From positions 1 to 5,364 of the forward strand of contig NZ_JALXPE010000105.1 in the NCBI RefSeq assembly GCF_025143365.1: a DNA stretch of 5,364 nucleotides, in the 5' to 3' direction. Below the pieces are notes generated by a model, which worked only from the letters and a program-made list of their open reading frames with translations, was not told the origin of the DNA and did not search any database. Shown here piece by piece: positions 4,742-5,364 of this stretch (position 1 is the first letter of the stretch; each line of letters begins with the position of its first letter). Origin of the DNA: Microbacterium sp. p3-SID336. GTDB lineage: Bacteria; Actinomycetota; Actinomycetes; Actinomycetales; Microbacteriaceae. A program made the position numbers and the translations under genes.

Positions 4742-5364
4742 CAGTACGTCTCCTCTGGCCTGATCTGCTGCGGGCGGTCCAGTCGGCTCTCGTCCTGGGT
4801 CTCATCGGGGCGAGGTGTGGTGTTGTTGCGCCATTGGCGGGGTGTGGTGCCGAATTCTTCGCGGAAGATGCGGCTGAAGTGGCTGGCTGAGACGAACCCG
4901 TGTTGCTGGGCGAGGACGCCGATGGGGACATCGATGGTGGCCGGTGCGGTCAGGGCGTCGCGGACGCGGCGCAGGCGCTGGGACTGGATCAGTTGCGCGA
5001 GCCGGATGTCGGCGCGGGACATCTCTGCGTAGAGCAGACGCTCGGACACGTGCAGGTCCTTCGCGATCCGGGCGGCCCCGAGACCAGGGTCGGTGAGGTT
5101 GTCGAGCACGTAGGTGACGATCTGCTCGGCCAGCGGATACCGGGTCGTGGCGCGGTCGGGAGTGAGGGCGCTGAGCAGGGTCACTTTCAGCAGGTCGGCG
5201 ACAGGCGCGAACACGTCCACCTCGTCGCGCAGGCTGAGCTCGGAGTCCATCACGCCCCCGAGCACGGACTGCAGCAGCGCCGCCAGCGAGGTCCGCTCAC
5301 GCAGATCCACCCCAGAGACCTCGCCGATCTGATCCGCCGTCAACCCCACCACACCCAACGGCAG
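4741..5364 (-). CDS. AraC-family transcriptional regulator (5' end outside window)
   Basis: About 207 C-terminal residues are visible and the frame runs open to the right edge, so the gene starts beyond 5364. Full-length members of this kind are about 300-330 aa, so roughly a third is missing. The visible N-terminal part (about 1-75) looks like the end of an AraC-type sensor domain plus linker helices. The DNA-binding domain holds two helix-turn-helix units: GAARIAKDLHVSERLLYAEM, and the more conserved VPIGVLAQQHGFVSASHFSR followed by IFREEFGTTPRQWR, the AraC/XylS signature. A hydrophilic tail of about 27 aa rich in Arg, Asp, Glu and Gln follows. The inducer is unknown because most of the sensor domain is not in view. 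The stop overlaps the start of the 117-aa gene by one base (TGATG), which points to joint expression. Confidence 0.93.
   Translation of the reverse strand: MPLGVVGLTADQIGEVSGVDLRERTSLAALLQSVLGGVMDSELSLRDEVDVFAPVADLLKVTLLSALTPDRATTRYPLAEQIVTYVLDNLTDPGLGAARIAKDLHVSERLLYAEMSRADIRLAQLIQSQRLRRVRDALTAPATIDVPIGVLAQQHGFVSASHFSRIFREEFGTTPRQWRNNTTPRPDETQDESRLDRPQQIRPEETY
4750..4755 (-). promoter_or_regulatory. Shine-Dalgarno of the 117-aa gene, inside the AraC-type gene
   Basis: The minus strand reads GAGGAG here, 8 nt before the ATG at 4741. It lies within the last codons of the AraC-type gene. This supports the 117-aa reading frame as a real gene expressed with its regulator. Confidence 0.75.

Overview
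The window is high-GC, densely packed bacterial DNA. Short or overlapping gene junctions, GTG starts and the style of the protein sequences (especially the cysteinyl-tRNA synthetase and the AraC-type regulator) suggest an actinobacterium, perhaps Microbacteriaceae. The phylum is fairly safe; the family is a guess. I see no rRNA or tRNA gene, CRISPR array, insertion sequence or integrase.

Left and centre (23-3883), all on the minus strand. In transcription order the genes are a small VOC/glyoxalase-fold protein (3883-3509), a HhH-GPD DNA glycosylase of the 3-methyladenine type (3501-2638), a cysteinyl-tRNA synthetase (2634-1186), MsrB (1059-583) and MsrA (586-23). Junctions are 7 nt, 3 nt, 126 nt and a 4-nt ATGA overlap. 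The first three genes look like one transcript. msrB-msrA is certainly a translationally coupled pair and is either the tail of that transcript or has its own start in the 126-nt gap. A MarR regulator gene (3961-4398, plus strand) diverges from this block. The short region between marR and the VOC gene holds two palindromes whose centres are exactly 30 bp apart, and both candidate promoters lie inside them. This is a typical arrangement for an autoregulated MarR switch.

Right (4388-5364), minus strand. The C-terminal two thirds of an AraC-family regulator enters from the right edge. Its stop overlaps the start of a 117-aa protein of unknown function (TGATG). The end of that gene overlaps the end of marR by 11 bp, tail to tail.

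Working idea (inference): the MarR-controlled block could be a stress-repair cassette, with a small VOC protein for electrophile or drug binding, a glycosylase for alkylated bases, CysRS for cysteine supply to translation or persulfide chemistry, and MsrB/MsrA for oxidised methionine. The cysteinyl-tRNA synthetase is the unexpected member. It carries changes in several near-invariant motifs and may be a second, specialised copy. Two other enzymes also carry key-residue substitutions: the glycosylase has Glu where Asp is usually catalytic, and MsrB has only one cysteine and no zinc site.
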